31,788 nt of DNA. It comes from JBKEAJ01 sp047975005. Lineage in GTDB: Bacteria > Bacteroidota > Bacteroidia > Bacteroidales > Prolixibacteraceae. The notes beneath the pieces are model-generated. The model was given only the letters and a program-made list of their open reading frames with translations, made no database searches and had not been told where the DNA came from. How positions within the stretch are numbered: the stretch's first letter is position 1; each line of letters opens with the position of its first letter. The stretch lies in contig JBKECW010000020.1 in assembly GCA_047975005.1 (NCBI GenBank), positions 1 through 31,788 of the forward strand, read 5' to 3'. The position numbers and the translations under genes are program-made. This document shows positions 1 to 7,720 of the stretch, piece after piece.

Positions 1-954
1 ATATTCCGAGCCGATGGCAGTTCATCAATTGGGATGGGGCACTTTATCCGCACTTTGGCATTAGCCGAAATGCTGAAAGACGATTTTCACTGCATATATG
101 CAACCCGGCAACCAACAGAATACCAGATAAGAGAAATTGAAAAAGTTTGTCACGAACGTATTGACTTACCCGGAGATGATTCTCATTTTGAATATTTCCT
201 AACTTTATTGGGAGGAGATGAAATAGTAGTACTAGATAACTACTATTTTGATACTGACTACCAACGCTCAATCAAAAGTAAAGGATGTAAATTGGTATGT
301 ATTGATGATATGCACGACAAGCACTATGTAGCGGATGTGCTTATTAATCATGCTGAAGGAATTAAACCAACAGAGTTTTCTATTGAAATATCTACTCGTC
401 TTCTGTTAGGATATAAATATGCATTGGTTAGAGAGGTGTTTTTAAAAGTAGACGTGTCAAAGAATAAGGATTATGCTTGTTTAGTAATGCTTGGAGGAGC
501 AGACCCTTTGAATATAACTCCCAATGTTGTTTCTATATTATCAGAAATTAGTTTTGACAAACCTATTGCTGTCATAGCCGGAGCAGAAAATAAAGAGCAT
601 GATAAATTTCATTATTTTGCAAATATGTCAGCACCACAAGTAGCTGATATAATGCAACGCTCAGAGTTTGCTATACTGCCGGCAAGCACTGTCGCTATTG
701 AGGCTTGTGCTGTGAGACTTCCATTCATTTGTGGGTATTTTGTAGATAATCAATTTGGTATATACAATGGTATTTGCAATGAAGATTTAGCGTTGGGAAT
801 AGGCGATTTATCACATTTAAAAGAAAATGAGCTTTTAAGTGCCGTGGAACATATAAAAAACAATAAGTATCAAAAGATTATTACAGAAAAGCAATCCAAA
901 TTATTGGATAAGCATATCAAAGAACGCTATATTGACATGTTTTGTAGCCTATGA
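1..954 (+). CDS. pseG: PseG: UDP-2,4-diacetamido-2,4,6-trideoxy-L-altrose hydrolase (5' end outside window)
   Basis: Removes UDP from the UDP-linked L-altrose precursor of pseudaminic acid, the step before PseI, in the cytoplasm. The frame is open from base 1. The residues before the first visible Met (position 34) read RADGSSSIGMGH, the family's N-terminal GT-B loop with its conserved histidine, so the true start lies just left of the window and the Met at 34 is internal. A second Rossmann half contains the MLGGADP motif and the SAFSTVAIEA-like segment (here ILPASTVAIEACAVRLPF) expected in the nucleotide-binding domain. The stop overlaps the next start (ATGA at 951-954), indicating translational coupling with the PseH-like gene. 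Its position directly before a GNAT and a sialic-acid-synthase-like gene makes PseG much more likely than an MGT-type glycosyltransferase. Confidence 0.9.
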   Translation: MFRADGSSSIGMGHFIRTLALAEMLKDDFHCIYATRQPTEYQIREIEKVCHERIDLPGDDSHFEYFLTLLGGDEIVVLDNYYFDTDYQRSIKSKGCKLVCIDDMHDKHYVADVLINHAEGIKPTEFSIEISTRLLLGYKYALVREVFLKVDVSKNKDYACLVMLGGADPLNITPNVVSILSEISFDKPIAVIAGAENKEHDKFHYFANMSAPQVADIMQRSEFAILPASTVAIEACAVRLPFICGYFVDNQFGIYNGICNEDLALGIGDLSHLKENELLSAVEHIKNNKYQKIITEKQSKLLDKHIKERYIDMFCSL

Positions 955-1424
955 CAGAATTAACAAACAGAGTTGTTATTCTTGATGATGCAGAAATTCT
1001 ATACGAATGGGCAAACGATTCTGTTACACGTTCAAACTCCTTTAATACTGGTTTTATTGAATGGGAAGAGCATTGTAAATGGTTCAAGAATAAACTAGCA
1101 GACAACAATTGCTTGATGTTGATGTTCTGTCTCGAAAACAAACCAATAGGTGTGGTTAATTTTCAGATACGAGATAAAAATGCAATAATAGGGATTACAT
1201 TATCTCCAGGGCATAGGGGGAAAGGGCTTGGTGCCAAAATTATTTTAAGTGGATGTTCTCGATTTTGGGAGACACATTGCGAAAACATTATTGCCAAAAT
1301 AAAAAAGACAAATATTGCTTCAATTAAATCTTTTAAGAAAGCAGGATTTTCTGTATATGAAGATAGTTTAGTACGAGAAAGTGAAGATTCATTAGTATTA
1401 AAAATTAGAAAAAATAATTTTTGA
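951..1424 (+). CDS. pseH: PseH-like GNAT N-acetyltransferase
   Basis: A 157-residue single-domain GNAT protein. The acetyl-CoA loop is visible around residues 84-90 (GHRGKGLG), followed by the typical helix and the NIASIKSFKKAGF segment near residues 123-135 that closes the fold. In the pseudaminic acid pathway PseH acetylates the 4-amino group of UDP-4-amino-4,6-dideoxy-L-AltNAc using acetyl-CoA. The start overlaps the pseG stop, and pseI begins 1 nt after its stop, so the three genes are one translational unit. The PseH role is inferred from the G-H-I gene order. A related GNAT acting on another amino sugar of the same glycan is the alternative. Confidence 0.8.
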   Translation: MTELTNRVVILDDAEILYEWANDSVTRSNSFNTGFIEWEEHCKWFKNKLADNNCLMLMFCLENKPIGVVNFQIRDKNAIIGITLSPGHRGKGLGAKIILSGCSRFWETHCENIIAKIKKTNIASIKSFKKAGFSVYEDSLVRESEDSLVLKIRKNNF

Positions 1425-1425
1425 C

Positions 1426-2442
1426 ATGTCAGGAGAAAGTGTATTCGTTATTGCTGAACTATCTGCAAATCACGGACAAAATATTAATATTGCCATTGAA
1501 ACCATTAAAGCTGCTAAAAGAGCAGGTGCGGATGCGATTAAAATGCAGACGTATACAGCTGATACCTTGACACTTGATTGCAATAATGAGTATTTTACCA
1601 ATATCCTTAAAGGTTCATTATGGGAAGGCAGAACACTTTATAATCTATACCAAGAGGCATACACCCCATGGGAGTGGCATGAGGAACTTTTTCGTGTCGC
1701 TAAAGGTGAAGGACTAGTATGTTTTTCGTCACCTTTTGATAAGACCGCTGTTGATTTTTTAGAAAGCTTAAATAATCCAATATATAAGATTGCATCTTTT
1801 GAAATTCAGGATATACCCCTAATTGAGCATGTTGCGAAAAAAGGGCGACCAATTATAATGTCGACAGGAGTTGCCGAATTAGAAGATATCGAACTAGCTA
1901 TAGATACATGCAGAAAAGTGGGCAATAATGATATAACAATACTAAAATGTACTTCCTCATACCCTGCCCCAATTAATGAAGCCAACTTGCTTACAATCCC
2001 TGATATGAAGCAGCGATTTGGGGTAGAAGTCGGATTGTCTGACCATACTATGGGTATTATAGCCCCGGTTGTTGCTGTGTCGTTAGGAGCAAAGGTGATA
2101 GAAAAACACTTTATTCTGGATAAATCTATTGGTGGTCCGGATGCATCTTTCTCTCTTGATGAGCAAGAATTTACAGAAATGGTAAAGGCTGTACGACAAG
2201 CTGAAAAAGCTTTAGGTCAGGTTTCTTACGACCTGACTGAAAAATCTAAAACTAACCGCAAGTTTGCACGTTCTCTTTTTGTAGTGAAGGACATTAAAGC
2301 CGGAGAAATATTTACTGAGGATAATGTAAGGTCAATACGTCCGGGATATGGTCTGCACCCTAAATATTTAAAAGATGTAATTGGGAAAGTGGCAGAACGA
2401 GATTTTGAGAAGGGTGAACCTTTGACCTCAGAGATACTATGA
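1426..2442 (+). CDS. pseI: PseI: pseudaminic acid synthase
   Basis: A 338-residue NeuB-family enzyme that condenses phosphoenolpyruvate with 2,4-diacetamido-2,4,6-trideoxy-L-altrose to give pseudaminic acid. Residues about 8-45 carry the ELSANHGQN start and the GADAIKMQTYTADTLT strand typical of NeuB/PseI. SDHTMG near residue 205 is part of the metal/PEP site in the TIM barrel. Residues about 278-338 form the SAF (antifreeze-like) domain with ARSLFVVKDIKAGE and RPGYGLHP. The full length matches the family. The closely coupled PseG and PseH-like genes favour pseudaminic over legionaminic or sialic acid. The stop overlaps the FkbH-like start (ATGA at 2439-2442), tying the sugar pathway to the acyl cassette. 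Confidence 0.92.
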   Translation: MSGESVFVIAELSANHGQNINIAIETIKAAKRAGADAIKMQTYTADTLTLDCNNEYFTNILKGSLWEGRTLYNLYQEAYTPWEWHEELFRVAKGEGLVCFSSPFDKTAVDFLESLNNPIYKIASFEIQDIPLIEHVAKKGRPIIMSTGVAELEDIELAIDTCRKVGNNDITILKCTSSYPAPINEANLLTIPDMKQRFGVEVGLSDHTMGIIAPVVAVSLGAKVIEKHFILDKSIGGPDASFSLDEQEFTEMVKAVRQAEKALGQVSYDLTEKSKTNRKFARSLFVVKDIKAGEIFTEDNVRSIRPGYGLHPKYLKDVIGKVAERDFEKGEPLTSEIL

Positions 2443-4163
2443 TTAAAGATTATGCTTCTTTAAAGAAGAATCTAAAGAAAGATTTTTCCAGATTACAGCA
2501 ACTAAAAGTTGCAGTGTTGGGAGATACTGCGACACAATTTCTAGTACAATCAATACGAGGACATGGTTATGACTATGGATACAACCTAAATATCTGGGAG
2601 GCAGAGTTTAATCAAATAGACCTACAAATCTTTGACTCTAACTCTGAGTTATATGAGTTTGATCCTGAAATCATAATTATTTTCCAATCTACTCAGAAAC
2701 TGCTAAAGAGATACAATAAACTGCCACCTGAGGGATTGGAGTCCTTTGCAGATAAGGAGATAGAACATATATCTCAGATTTATCAAATAATTACAGAGAA
2801 GACTAATTCTAAGATTATTTACTACAATCATGCAGAAGTAAATGATTCAGTATTTGGAAATTACGCCAACAAAACAGAGCAATCTTTTCTATTCCAACTG
2901 CGTAAACTCAATTTTCAGTTGATGAATTATGCTACAGAAGCTACTAATTTATTTATTTGCGATATCTCGGCTATTCAGAACCAAATAGGAAAAAACTCTT
3001 TTTTTCAGAGCTCCATTTTTGTAAATTCTGATATGACCATAAGCATTGATGCCCTACCTTATGTATCTAAATATACGGTCGATATTATTTCAGCTCTTTA
3101 TGGAAAGTTCAAAAAATGCTTGATTTTAGATCTGGACAACACACTTTGGGGAGGAGTAATTGGCGATGATGGAATAGAGAATATAGAAATAGGAAACTTG
3201 GGTATAGGCAAAGCATTCTCTGAGTTCCAGTTCTGGATAAAAAAACTCAAAAAAAGGGGTATTATATTAGCCGTATGTAGCAAAAATACAGAAACTGTTG
3301 CCAAAGAACCTTTTGAAAAGCATCCTGACATGATACTCGGTTTGGATGATTTTGCAATATTTATGGCAAATTGGAACAATAAAGCTGATAATATACGACA
3401 AATACAAAATATTTTAAATATTGGTTTTGATTCGATGGTATTTTTGGATGATAATCCTGCTGAACGTAGCATTGTTCGGGAAAATATACCAGCAGTCTGT
3501 GTGCCAGAACTCCCTGAAGATCCTGCCGAATACCTAGAATATCTGTATGCTCTAAATCTTTTCGAAACTGTTTCATTATCACAAGAAGATAACAATAGGA
3601 CGAAACAATATCAAAATGAAGCAAAACGAGTACAAACAAAACAAAACTTTACCAATGAAGGTGATTTTTTAAAAAGTTTGGAAATGACTTCCTTAGTAGA
3701 ACCTTTTAACGCTTTCAATATACCTCGTGTAGCACAACTAACTCAACGTTCTAATCAGTTTAATCTGAGAACAGTTAGATATACTGAAAGTGATATAATA
3801 ACCCTAATTGACAGTGATAATTACTTTACATTTACATTTTCCCTAACTGACAAATTTGGAGATAATGGACTAATAGCCGTTATTGTATTAAAAAGTGAAG
3901 ACAAGGAAATCCTATTTATCGAAAACTGGCTGATGAGTTGTCGTGTACTCAAGCGGCAAATGGAGCATTTTTGCCTTAACATCTTAGTTTCTTTTGCTAT
4001 AAATAACGGCTTTAAGCAACTAAAGGGAGAATACATACCAACTGCAAAAAATGAAATAGTACAAAAACATTATGCAAAGTTAGGTTTTATACAAAAAGAT
4101 GAATACTGGATTCTACCTACTGAAAACTTCACAGACAGAGAAAATTATATAAAAACAAAATGA
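2439..4163 (+). CDS. FkbH-like HAD-IIIC family protein (predicted glyceryl-ACP synthase)
   Basis: A 574-residue protein of the FkbH family. The N-terminal ~220 residues look like the family's flavodoxin/SGNH-like region. The HAD domain starts at about residue 231 with DLDNTLWGG, whose first Asp is the catalytic residue. VFLDDNPAERS is the HAD motif near residues 330-340. The C-terminal third is GNAT-like and ends with an HYAKLGF segment. Characterised relatives take 1,3-bisphosphoglycerate, dephosphorylate it and load the glyceryl group onto an acyl carrier protein. The next gene, 1 nt downstream, is an ACP, which fits. There is no polyketide synthase here, so the glyceryl group is probably meant for the glycan. 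The link to pseudaminic acid is inferred from context. Confidence 0.87.
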   Translation: MIKDYASLKKNLKKDFSRLQQLKVAVLGDTATQFLVQSIRGHGYDYGYNLNIWEAEFNQIDLQIFDSNSELYEFDPEIIIIFQSTQKLLKRYNKLPPEGLESFADKEIEHISQIYQIITEKTNSKIIYYNHAEVNDSVFGNYANKTEQSFLFQLRKLNFQLMNYATEATNLFICDISAIQNQIGKNSFFQSSIFVNSDMTISIDALPYVSKYTVDIISALYGKFKKCLILDLDNTLWGGVIGDDGIENIEIGNLGIGKAFSEFQFWIKKLKKRGIILAVCSKNTETVAKEPFEKHPDMILGLDDFAIFMANWNNKADNIRQIQNILNIGFDSMVFLDDNPAERSIVRENIPAVCVPELPEDPAEYLEYLYALNLFETVSLSQEDNNRTKQYQNEAKRVQTKQNFTNEGDFLKSLEMTSLVEPFNAFNIPRVAQLTQRSNQFNLRTVRYTESDIITLIDSDNYFTFTFSLTDKFGDNGLIAVIVLKSEDKEILFIENWLMSCRVLKRQMEHFCLNILVSFAINNGFKQLKGEYIPTAKNEIVQKHYAKLGFIQKDEYWILPTENFTDRENYIKTK

Positions 4164-4164
4164 T

Positions 4165-4413
4165 ATGCAGAATAGTGATATTTTAAAACAAGTAAATAAT
4201 ATCATCATTGAGGTCTTAGACAATGATAATATTGTACTATCTGAAAAAACTACGGCAGATGATGTTGAGGAATGGGACTCCCTAACGAATATTCATATAA
4301 TTTTTGCCATTGAAAAGCACTTTTCAATAAAATTCACCTCAAAAGAAATGCAAGATATTAAAAACGTGGGAGAACTGATTGATCATATATCAAAAAAATA
4401 CAGAAGTAAATGA
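4165..4413 (+). CDS. Acyl carrier protein
   Basis: An 82-residue acidic helical protein of normal ACP length. The EEWDSLTNIH segment near residues 35-44 holds the serine (DSL) that receives the 4'-phosphopantetheine arm. It is wedged between the FkbH-like gene (1 nt upstream) and the VOC gene (ATG overlaps its stop at 4410-4413). The expected job is to carry the glyceryl or other short acyl group made by the FkbH-like enzyme and present it to an acyltransferase. It is a dedicated ACP rather than the housekeeping fatty-acid ACP, which would sit among fab genes. Confidence 0.9.
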   Translation: MQNSDILKQVNNIIIEVLDNDNIVLSEKTTADDVEEWDSLTNIHIIFAIEKHFSIKFTSKEMQDIKNVGELIDHISKKYRSK

Positions 4414-4811
4414 TAAATGATTTAGAATTTCATCATATCGGCCTAATTGTACGAGATATTAATGATGCGATTGAGCATTACTGCAAACTATTCGGCAAAG
4501 AGAATGTGTCCGAGGTATATAGTTTAGAGTCTCAAAAAATTAAAGAATGTTTTATTCGTAATGGAGAAAATAGCTACATCGGGTTGGTATCTCCTGTAGA
4601 CAAAGATTCAATAATTTATGCGTTGATGAAAAAGGGAATAACCTACTATCATATAGCTTATAAAGTTTTGAGCCTAAAAATGACTATCCTAAAAATGGAA
4701 GAACTTAATTATAAACTTATAAGTGTTTTTTCATCAGAAGCTTTTAAAAATAAAGAATGTGCTTTTCTATATACCCCAGAGGGAGCTATTGTAGAGCTAA
4801 TTGAAAAATAA
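4410..4811 (+). CDS. VOC-fold protein, methylmalonyl-CoA epimerase/glyoxalase-like
   Basis: A 133-residue vicinal-oxygen-chelate protein. The two beta-alpha-beta-beta-beta repeats are recognisable: HHIGLIVRDINDAIEHY at the N-terminus, YYHIAYKV in the middle and EGAIVELIE at the end. The His of HHIGL, the His of YYHIAYKV and the last Glu are the likely divalent-metal ligands. Family members are epimerases, glyoxalases or dioxygenases, so the reaction cannot be read from sequence alone. Coupling to the ACP gene by start/stop overlap suggests that it acts on the acyl group carried by the ACP or on the acylated sugar, for example as an epimerase at an acyl alpha-carbon. That role is inference. 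Confidence 0.75.
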   Translation: MINDLEFHHIGLIVRDINDAIEHYCKLFGKENVSEVYSLESQKIKECFIRNGENSYIGLVSPVDKDSIIYALMKKGITYYHIAYKVLSLKMTILKMEELNYKLISVFSSEAFKNKECAFLYTPEGAIVELIEK

Positions 4812-4813
4812 AA

Positions 4814-6898
4814 ATGGATACATACAGAAAAGAGCATATAATCAAGACCCTTCGAAAAGTAGGAATTAAAAAAGGAGATAATATCTTTATACATAGTGAT
4901 ATCGGTTTATTTGGGCTTTTAGAAGATGCGAAAAAAAGAACTGATTATTATACTATTTTTAAAAGTGCCTTTTTTGATATTATTGGAAATGACGGCACTA
5001 TGATAAATCCAACTTTCTCGTACAGCTTTTGTAAGAAAAATGATTTTGATATCTACAATACTAAAAGTACAGTTGGATTATTCTCAGAGTTCGCACAACA
5101 GGATGAAGATGCTATTCGCTCTGAAGACGCAAACTTCTCAATTGTTGCCATAGGGAAAAATGCAAAATATTTCACAGAAGGAACGCCAGATTATTCTTTT
5201 GGAGAAAATTCTTTTTGGCAGAAATTTCTATCGAAAAATGGAAAATTTGTTTTCTTGAATCTGTCTCTCAAAGTCTTTACATTTATTCATTATGCAGAAA
5301 AACAGCTACATGTCCCTTATCGATATGATAAAACATTTAAAGGAGAAATCATCACTAAGGGTGGAGATAGAATAAAAAGAAATTTTTATCATTATGTTTT
5401 TGATCACAACAAACCTCTAAACGGTTTATGTACCAACAAATTGCAGAAACTTGCCATGCAACAAGAGTTATTGAGACATGCAAAACTTGGACGTGGCGAA
5501 ATAAGTATGATAACTGCAGAAGATAGTTTTGCACTGATAAAAGAGGAAATAGAGAAAGACCCTGCATTTTTGATAAAAGGTGACAATGTACAATACGAAA
5601 TGAAAAATGATTTAAATGAATACTTTGACAGGCTGTTTCCTATATGTCGCAGCCTCACAGGTAATGGAAACAGAAAAACTCTAGAGATACTATCAGAAAT
5701 TGTTGATTTAAAAATAACAGAGATTCCATCAGGTACAGAATGTTTCGACTGGACTATCCCCCCGGAATGGAATATAAAAGAGGCATGGGTAAAGGATAGT
5801 AAAGGAAACAAAATCGTAGACTTTGCTAGCAATAACCTTCATATACTTGGATACTCTGAACCATTTCATAACAAGCTTAGTTTCGACGAATTAAAACCTC
5901 ATCTATACTCCTTACCCGAGCAGCCTGAACTAATTCCATATCTAACTTCATACTACAAACAGAGATGGGGATTTTGCTTATCCCATAATCAACTTTTAAG
6001 CCTTGACGAAAATGAGACCTATGAAGTTTATATTGATTCAAGTTTGGACCATAGTGGCTCTATGACCATAGGTGAAGCAATAATAAAAGGAGAATCTGAT
6101 GAAGAAGTCCTATTTTCTACATACATATGCCACCCATCTTTAGCAAATAACGAGTTATCTGGACCTTTGGTTTCAGCTTTTATTTACAAAGAGCTAAAAA
6201 AACGGAAAAATTTAAAATATACCTACAGATTTTTATTCATTCCTGAAACGATTGGAAGCATATACAGTCTTTCTGTAAAAGGAGAATATTGGAAAAAGAA
6301 ATTAAAAGCAGGGTATGTACTTACATGTATTGGAGATAATGGTAATTTTACGTATAAAAGAAGCCGTTTAGGAGATACATTAGCAGATAGAGCTGCTGAG
6401 ATTATACTAGAACAGTCTGAAGACGATTATAACTTAATTGATTTTTTTCCCAGTGGAAGTGATGAGAGACAATACTGTTCACCAGGATTTAACTTGCCGG
6501 TAGGTTCCTTAATGCGGACAATGTACAGCAAATACCCTGAATATCACACTTCTGGCGATAATAAAGAGTTTATATCATTTGAAGCTATGGAGCATTCTGT
6601 GAATAAATACATTGACATTATAGAAGCTATTGAAAAAAATCATGTGTATATCAATAAATTTCCTAACTGCGAGCCTCAGCTAGGAAAGCGAGGTCTATAC
6701 CCGACACTAGGCTCACAGAAAGACACAGAAGACTTTGTAAATGCAATGATGTGGATTCTCAATCTAGCTGATGGAAATAATGATTTAATTTCAATATCCA
6801 AGAGAAGTAAAATCCCTTTGAAAAAGCTTTATCCCATTATCGATAAACTTATTGAAAAAGGAATATTGACTAAGGAAAAAGAAGGTTATATGTACTAA
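4814..6898 (+). CDS. Fusion of AAC(3)-like acyltransferase with DUF4910/DUF2172 peptidase-like domain
   Basis: A 694-residue, two-enzyme protein. Residues 1 to about 255 resemble the aminoglycoside N3-acetyltransferase family (IHSDIGLFG, GTMINPTFSYSF, SFGENSFWQKFL, FTFIHYAEK). From about residue 262 a DUF4910/DUF2172 domain begins (YFDRLFPICRSLTGNG). It keeps M28-like features: TYICHPSLANNELSGP with His near 440, FIPETIGS, GSDERQYCSPG and YHTSGDN. The last ~70 residues look like a small winged helix. In C. jejuni the separate proteins Cj1296/Cj1297 (AAC(3)-like) and Cj1295 (DUF2172/DUF4910) are neighbours in the flagellin glycan locus. Predicted role: transfer or processing of an acyl group on an amino sugar. 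It is very unlikely to be an antibiotic-resistance gene given the fusion and the locus. Confidence 0.83.
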   Translation: MDTYRKEHIIKTLRKVGIKKGDNIFIHSDIGLFGLLEDAKKRTDYYTIFKSAFFDIIGNDGTMINPTFSYSFCKKNDFDIYNTKSTVGLFSEFAQQDEDAIRSEDANFSIVAIGKNAKYFTEGTPDYSFGENSFWQKFLSKNGKFVFLNLSLKVFTFIHYAEKQLHVPYRYDKTFKGEIITKGGDRIKRNFYHYVFDHNKPLNGLCTNKLQKLAMQQELLRHAKLGRGEISMITAEDSFALIKEEIEKDPAFLIKGDNVQYEMKNDLNEYFDRLFPICRSLTGNGNRKTLEILSEIVDLKITEIPSGTECFDWTIPPEWNIKEAWVKDSKGNKIVDFASNNLHILGYSEPFHNKLSFDELKPHLYSLPEQPELIPYLTSYYKQRWGFCLSHNQLLSLDENETYEVYIDSSLDHSGSMTIGEAIIKGESDEEVLFSTYICHPSLANNELSGPLVSAFIYKELKKRKNLKYTYRFLFIPETIGSIYSLSVKGEYWKKKLKAGYVLTCIGDNGNFTYKRSRLGDTLADRAAEIILEQSEDDYNLIDFFPSGSDERQYCSPGFNLPVGSLMRTMYSKYPEYHTSGDNKEFISFEAMEHSVNKYIDIIEAIEKNHVYINKFPNCEPQLGKRGLYPTLGSQKDTEDFVNAMMWILNLADGNNDLISISKRSKIPLKKLYPIIDKLIEKGILTKEKEGYMY

Positions 6899-6934
6899 TT
6901 TTAGAAACAATATCAAAAATAAATTAACGAAGAT

Positions 6935-7657
6935 ATGAGCAAATTTAAAAAACAAGACGAACTTTACTTAAATAGAAGGAAGAAATTTTCACAAGAACTT
7001 GGTAAGCAGGAAATATTTGAAATTGCAGACCACTTTGGGTTATATTCTGGCATGCAAACTATTGGTAGATTCCTATTTACTTATGAGATTCTAAAAAAAA
7101 CTATTGAAATACCGGGAGACATTGTGGAATTTGGATGTTGGAAAGGAAGTAATTTATTATTCATGGCTAAAGTATTGTCTCTTCTACAACCAAATTCCCT
7201 TAAACAAATATACGCATTTGACAGCTTTGAAGGTTTACAAACTTTTTCTGAGCAAGATGGGAGAGATGTAAAAGAAAAGTTTAAAAGTACATACATAGGC
7301 AATGAAGAAGTTATCCGTAAATGTTTGCAAGTGTACGATATGGAAAGTTGGGTTACTCTGGTAGTAGGTAATGCCCTAAAGACTATTGAAAAGTTTGAAA
7401 ATGAAAACAAACATGTTATGTTCAGCCTAGCATATATTGACTTCGATTTATACACACCATGTATGAAAGCTTTGGAGTTTAGCCATCGAAACCTTAGCAT
7501 TGGAGGCTATATAGTGTTAGATGAGGCACTAACAAATGAATGGAAAGGTGAAGGGCAAGCATTAAAAGAATTTTTAGAGCAAAACAAAGGGTGCTATGAA
7601 ATGATCTCAAATCATATTTCAAGACAACCAACAGTAGTCCTAAAGAGAATTATGTAG
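6935..7657 (+). CDS. TylF/MycF-type SAM-dependent O-methyltransferase
   Basis: A 240-residue class I methyltransferase. IPGDIVEFGCWKGSNLLF near residues 58-75 is the SAM-binding loop, and AFDSFEGLQTF is the following acidic strand that is characteristic of the TylF/MycF (macrocin O-methyltransferase) group. AYIDFDLYTPC and IVLDEALTNEWKGEG supply the acidic residues expected to bind the divalent metal. Known members methylate sugar hydroxyls. The gene lies 36 nt behind the fusion gene on the same strand, so it is probably in the same transcript. It may methylate the sugar or the proposed glyceroyl group; the C. jejuni di-O-methylglyceroyl modification makes the second choice attractive, but this is inference. 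Confidence 0.82.
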   Translation: MSKFKKQDELYLNRRKKFSQELGKQEIFEIADHFGLYSGMQTIGRFLFTYEILKKTIEIPGDIVEFGCWKGSNLLFMAKVLSLLQPNSLKQIYAFDSFEGLQTFSEQDGRDVKEKFKSTYIGNEEVIRKCLQVYDMESWVTLVVGNALKTIEKFENENKHVMFSLAYIDFDLYTPCMKALEFSHRNLSIGGYIVLDEALTNEWKGEGQALKEFLEQNKGCYEMISNHISRQPTVVLKRIM

Positions 7658-7720
7658 AATTACATAGCCAATAAATAGTGTTAAAGAGAAGTATTTGTTC
7701 ACTTAATTATATAAACAAAC

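Noticed and set aside
34..36. Using the first visible ATG as the pseG start
   Set aside because: The open frame continues to base 1 and encodes the conserved RADGSSSIG loop before it, so the start is outside the window.
2439..4413. FkbH-like plus ACP as part of a polyketide or natural-product cluster
   Set aside because: No polyketide synthase, ketosynthase or thioesterase is nearby; all neighbours are glycan genes.
4814..5600. AAC(3)-like domain as an aminoglycoside-resistance gene
   Set aside because: It is fused to a DUF4910 domain and sits in a glycan operon; resistance enzymes are free-standing.
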